Assembly: GCF_036227565.1 (NCBI RefSeq)
Contig: NZ_CP109460.1
Location: 7,936,001-8,000,000 of the forward strand
Direction: 5' to 3'
From: Streptomyces sp. NBC_01454
Lineage (GTDB): Bacteria > Actinomycetota > Actinomycetes > Streptomycetales > Streptomycetaceae
Length of the DNA stretch: 64,000 nt
Part shown: piece by piece, positions 60,767-64,000 of the stretch
Layout: every line of letters begins with the position of its first letter
How positions within the stretch are numbered: position 1 is the first letter of the stretch
Notes under the pieces: generated by a model
What the model saw: only the letters and a program-made list of their open reading frames with translations
The model's database searches: none
Told to the model about the DNA's origin: nothing
Made by a program: the position numbers and the translations under genes

Positions 60767-62299
60767 GTGAAGAACAGCGAGGAAATCATGGAGATCCTGG
60801 AGGCTTACGACCTCACGGGGAGTTACCGCGCCGCGGCCGAGCTGGCCGGGTGCGACCACCACACGGTGGCCCGATATGTGAAGATGCGGGCGGCTGGGCA
60901 GCAGCCGGACAAGCGCCGGCACCGGGCCCGGCAGATCGACGACTATCTGCCGAAGATCGAGGAACTGGTGGTTCGCTCGCAGGGCAAGATCCGCGCGGAC
61001 GTGGTCCACAAGAGGATCACCGCGATGGGCTTCACCGGCGGGGAACGCACCACCCGCCGCACCGTCGCCGAGGCGAAAGCCCAGTTCAGGGCCGGTAGGC
61101 GGCGGGTCTATCGGCCGTGGGTGACCGAGCCGGGGCTCTGGCTCCAATACGATTTCGGCGACGGCCCGGTGATCAACGGACGCAAGACGACGCTGTTCTG
61201 CGCCTGGCTCGCGTGGTCGAGGTTCCGCGTCGTGATTCCGATCTGGGACAAGACGCTGCCGACGATCACCGCGTGTCTGGACACGACGTTCCGCCGGATC
61301 GGCGGCATCCCGGCCTACGTGCTCACCGACAACGAGAAGACCGTCACCACCGATCACGTCGCCGGGATCGCGGTCCGTAACCCGGAGATCGTCGAGGTCG
61401 CGAGGCACTACGGCACGACGATACGTACTTGCCTGCCCGCGGATCCGGAGACCAAGGGCGGCTCGGAGTCCACGGTGAAGATCGCGAAGGCCGATCTCGT
61501 GCCGAAGGACGTGAATCTGCGCGAGCAGTACAAGAGCTTCGGTGACCTGGAGGCGGCTTGCCGGCAGTTCTGCGAGGAGGTCAACTCCCGTATTCACAAG
61601 GCGACTCGACGCAAGTCCGTCGAGCGGCTCGCGGAGGAAGCCCACCGGCTGCACCCGCTGCCGAAGAGTCCGTTCACCGCGGCATTCGGCACCACCCGCC
61701 GGGTCTGCTGGGACGCGACGATCTCGGTCGAGGCGGTCCGCTACTCGGTCCCGCACGAACTGATCGACACCCGGGTCTGGGCCCGCTTCCACGGCGACGA
61801 GCTGATCGTCACCGCCGCCGACGAGACCGGCTCGGCCCGTGAGGTCGCCCGCCACCAGCGGGGCGAGCCCGGCAGCCCTGTCTTGGACGACGCCCACTAC
61901 CCGCCCCGCGAAAACAAGGAATCCGACCGCACCCCGCGGGCCACGAGCGCGGAGGAGGCCGCGTTCCTCGCCCTCGGCCCCGGGGCGGCGTCCTGGCTGA
62001 TCGAAGCAGCCGCGACCGGCGTCCGCCGGATCAAGGCGAAGATGGCCGAGGCCGTCGCCCTGGCGAAACTCCACTCCGCGGCGGAAGTCGACCGCGCGCT
62101 CGGCACTGCCGCGGTCACCGGACGGTTCGCCGACAAGGACCTGCTGTCCATCCTCGACTACCAGGCCGTCCACGGCCCCACCGAGCCGCACCGCCGCAGC
62201 GAGGACCACTCCCTGCAGCCCGGCACCGGCGCCTGGTCCACGTTCGGCCTGTCCGCCACTTCTGATCTTCCCGAGTACGACGAAAGCGATCTCGCCTGA
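60767..62299 (+). CDS. istA: IS21-family transposase IstA
   Basis: 510 residues from GTG at 60767. The N-terminal HTH (SYRAAAELAGCDHHTVARYV) binds the ends. The DDE core has QYDFGD, LTDNEKTVTT and ETKGGSEST with the catalytic acids in place. The stop overlaps the istB ATG by 1 nt, so translation is coupled. Confidence 0.95.
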   Translation: MKNSEEIMEILEAYDLTGSYRAAAELAGCDHHTVARYVKMRAAGQQPDKRRHRARQIDDYLPKIEELVVRSQGKIRADVVHKRITAMGFTGGERTTRRTVAEAKAQFRAGRRRVYRPWVTEPGLWLQYDFGDGPVINGRKTTLFCAWLAWSRFRVVIPIWDKTLPTITACLDTTFRRIGGIPAYVLTDNEKTVTTDHVAGIAVRNPEIVEVARHYGTTIRTCLPADPETKGGSESTVKIAKADLVPKDVNLREQYKSFGDLEAACRQFCEEVNSRIHKATRRKSVERLAEEAHRLHPLPKSPFTAAFGTTRRVCWDATISVEAVRYSVPHELIDTRVWARFHGDELIVTAADETGSAREVARHQRGEPGSPVLDDAHYPPRENKESDRTPRATSAEEAAFLALGPGAASWLIEAAATGVRRIKAKMAEAVALAKLHSAAEVDRALGTAAVTGRFADKDLLSILDYQAVHGPTEPHRRSEDHSLQPGTGAWSTFGLSATSDLPEYDESDLA

Positions 62300-63090
62300 T
62301 GGCCACCCCTCTTCGCACCGTTCCCGGCACCAACGGCGACCCCCTCGCCGAGGCCATCGAGCTCACCAGGCGGCTCAAACTCCCGCACATCCGCCGGTCG
62401 TTGACCGACATCATCCCCACCGCGAAGGCCCAGAGGTGGGACCCGGCCGAGGTCGTCCGCGTCCTTCTCGCCGAGGAGGCCGCCGGACGAGACCGCGCCA
62501 ACCTGCACACCCGCCGCAAGCGGGCCGGCTTCCCCACCGGCAAGACCTTCGGCGACTGGGACGAGGGCAAGTCCTCGATCCCCAGGGCGACCCAGGACGC
62601 GCTCAAGACCCTCGAATGGGTCGGCCGCCGGGAGTCGTTTTGTATTTGTGGACCAAGCGGCACGGGCAAGAGCCACTTCACCGAGGCTCTTGGGCAGACC
62701 GCGGTCGAGGCCGGCCTGGCCGTCTCATGGTTCACGATCGAGGACCTCGGCTCGCTGGTCCGCCGTCACCGCGCGGACGACTCGATAGCAAGGGCCCTGG
62801 CACGGATCATCCGTTCGGATTTGATCATCGTGGACGACATCGGGCTCCTGCCCGTCTCCGAGGACGCCGCCGAGGGCTTCTACCGACTGGTCGATGCCGC
62901 ATATGAGCGACGCTCGATCGCGGTGTCAAGCAACCTTCATCCGTCTGGCTTCGACGAGATCATGCCCAAGACCTTGGCCACAGCGACTGTCGATCGTCTT
63001 CTGCACCACGCTCATGTCGTGGTCACGCAGGGTGATTCGTTCCGGCTTACCGAGGCCACCACCGGGAAGGGAGTGAAGCCCTTCAGCTGA
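62299..63090 (+). CDS. istB: IS21-family ATP-binding protein IstB
   Basis: 263 residues. Walker A GPSGTGKSHFTEAL, Walker B LIIVDDIGLLP and the RRSIAVSSN sensor region are those of the IstB/DnaC-like AAA+ ATPase that helps IstA choose the target. Full length. Confidence 0.95.
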   Translation: MATPLRTVPGTNGDPLAEAIELTRRLKLPHIRRSLTDIIPTAKAQRWDPAEVVRVLLAEEAAGRDRANLHTRRKRAGFPTGKTFGDWDEGKSSIPRATQDALKTLEWVGRRESFCICGPSGTGKSHFTEALGQTAVEAGLAVSWFTIEDLGSLVRRHRADDSIARALARIIRSDLIIVDDIGLLPVSEDAAEGFYRLVDAAYERRSIAVSSNLHPSGFDEIMPKTLATATVDRLLHHAHVVVTQGDSFRLTEATTGKGVKPFS

Positions 63091-63204
63091 TCCACACCGA
63101 CCCAAAGGCGGGGAGATTATCTGGCCGCAGGCGGGGCGATCATGCCGTCCACCTGCGGGGATGTCTCAAGGCCGCCAGCGGGGCGCCACAGAAGGCCATT
63201 GACA

Positions 63205-63542
63205 CTCGTGTCGGCTATTTGGCTTCGGTCTTGCTGTCGCGCCTTTGGTTCCCGATCGAGAGTCCACCCGGGAAAGTGCGTCACCATGACCCCGGGGACG
63301 AACCGTCCGAAGAAATACGCACAAAAGATCGGACCGTATCGCGAGGGCGCCTGCAGCTGCCCTCCGCTCTCATCGTCGCAGACCTCGGTTTCCGTTCCGG
63401 CTACTCCGTCGCCCATCACTCATCGGTAGCGCATAGAGCCCTCGGAGCGTTCGGATACGGAACCGGACATTCGACGATCAGCGGTTCGTAACGGCTTCCT
63501 CAACTCCCGGTGGCCAGGAAGCGAGAGGGTCATGATGCAGGA
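63205..63542. other. Gene-free stretch after the insertion sequence
   Basis: 338 bases with no recognised gene. A short frame from 63287 (MTPGTNRPKKYAQKIGPYRE) has a fair ribosome site but a tail without coding character. It may be a remnant. Confidence 0.35.
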
Positions 63543-63944
63543 ATGTCGTTGGCCCAGTGCGCACTGACCCAGTTGGCGGCATGGACGGACCTCACAGAGG
63601 CGGTGCCGAGCTGTGGGAGGGGACGTGCACTGTGCTCACCCCGCGGTGAGATCGTTCACTTTCACTCGGAGTGGCAAGCTGACCTGCATCTCACGGCCCG
63701 GTTCATCCGGCGGTTCGAGAGCCACCTCAAGAGGTCGACTGCGGTGAGGCTGGTACCCGGCTCACAGTGGATGACCGTACGCCTGGACACCGGCTCGGAC
63801 ATCCAGCTGCTCATCACCTTGGTGAGCCTTGCTCTGTGGGCCCATGGCGCGTGGCCGGTTCCGGACGCGGCGCGCTGGCCGAGGTGCAACGATCGTTACC
63901 ACCAGGGCAAGGCGCTTTCGCCCGAGTTTCTTGGCGGAGGCTGA
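63543..63944 (+). CDS. Luciferase-fold domain protein
   Basis: 133 residues from ATG at 63543. IVHFHSEWQADLHLTARFIR and WMTVRLDTGSDIQLLITLVS fit the small luciferase-domain family (PF17648) widespread in Streptomyces, and the length is right. No enzymatic role is known; the name comes from a fold shared with a luciferase domain. A longer upstream start is possible but less likely. Confidence 0.7.
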   Translation: MSLAQCALTQLAAWTDLTEAVPSCGRGRALCSPRGEIVHFHSEWQADLHLTARFIRRFESHLKRSTAVRLVPGSQWMTVRLDTGSDIQLLITLVSLALWAHGAWPVPDAARWPRCNDRYHQGKALSPEFLGGG

Positions 63945-63968
63945 AGAACGTTTGGGGTAGGTGATGTG

Positions 63969-64000
63969 ATGACCGGTGTACGTGAGGAAGAAGCCATTCG
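63969..64000 (+). CDS. Start of a gene cut by the window edge
   Basis: ATG at 63969 begins MTGVREEEAIR, open to the end. GGGGTAGGTGATG upstream may supply the ribosome site. Nothing can be said about function. Confidence 0.35.
   Translation, partial: MTGVREEEAI

Larger units (their letters stand above)
60615..63204 (+). mobile_element. IS21-family insertion sequence
   Basis: A 2590-bp element with istA and istB. Ends: CGCTGGCGGCC at 60641-60651 is inverted at 63170-63180, and CGGCCAGAT-TTCTCCCCGC (60711-60729) is inverted with one added base at 63108-63127, the multiple terminal repeats expected for this family. The tips are TGTGAC and TTGACA. CTCG precedes the left tip (60611-60614) and follows the right tip (63205-63208), a candidate 4-bp target duplication. 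Confidence 0.85.

Overview
The window is high-GC, actinomycete-type DNA, almost certainly a Streptomyces chromosome. The evidence is GTG starts, 4-nt overlaps between genes, DUF6243 and MmyB-like families, a LAL-type LuxR regulator, and codon use saturated with G/C at third positions.

Positions 1-30719 hold the right-hand part of a giant modular polyketide synthase (PKS) locus: three coupled genes on the + strand, the first cut by the window edge. The first two proteins have ketosynthases (KS) without acyltransferases (trans-AT type). The third has integrated acyltransferases (cis-AT type). Visible order: (DH)-KR-MT-ACP | KS-ACP | KS-KR-ACP | KS-KR-ACP | KS // DH-ACP-KR | KS-DH-KR-ACP // KS-AT(methylmalonyl)-DH-KR-ACP | KS-AT(malonyl)-KR0-ACP. 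Read as chemistry this gives a methyl-branched alkene, one unprocessed unit, two hydroxyls, two alkenes, an alpha-methyl alkene and a terminal beta-keto unit. That is close to the tetrahydrofuran-triene-acyl half of the elfamycins (kirromycin/aurodox). No thioesterase and no NRPS follows. A strong hairpin and degenerate gene fragments mark the right border.

Positions 31530-36289 (- strand) are a urease operon with a fused gamma/beta subunit, the alpha subunit and UreF, UreG and UreD, without UreE. The alpha flap cysteine is replaced by alanine.

Positions 36290-60600 are a mosaic of small metabolic and regulatory genes: two LysR-controlled divergent units, an HxlR/RidA pair, and a streptogramin-resistance-like pair (Vat-type acetyltransferase and Vgb-type lyase) followed by a large LAL regulator. 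Scattered among them are many pseudogene fragments: integrase pieces, a LuxR tail, a phosphotransferase, ISL3/IS630/IS5-like transposases, a Kelch protein, a flavin monooxygenase and an NRPS adenylation domain with an internal deletion. This is the texture of a decaying, recombination-prone chromosomal arm.

Positions 60615-63204 are an intact IS21-family element (istA/istB) with terminal repeats and a candidate 4-bp target duplication. A small luciferase-fold protein and the first codons of another gene close the window. No rRNA, tRNA or CRISPR array was recognised.
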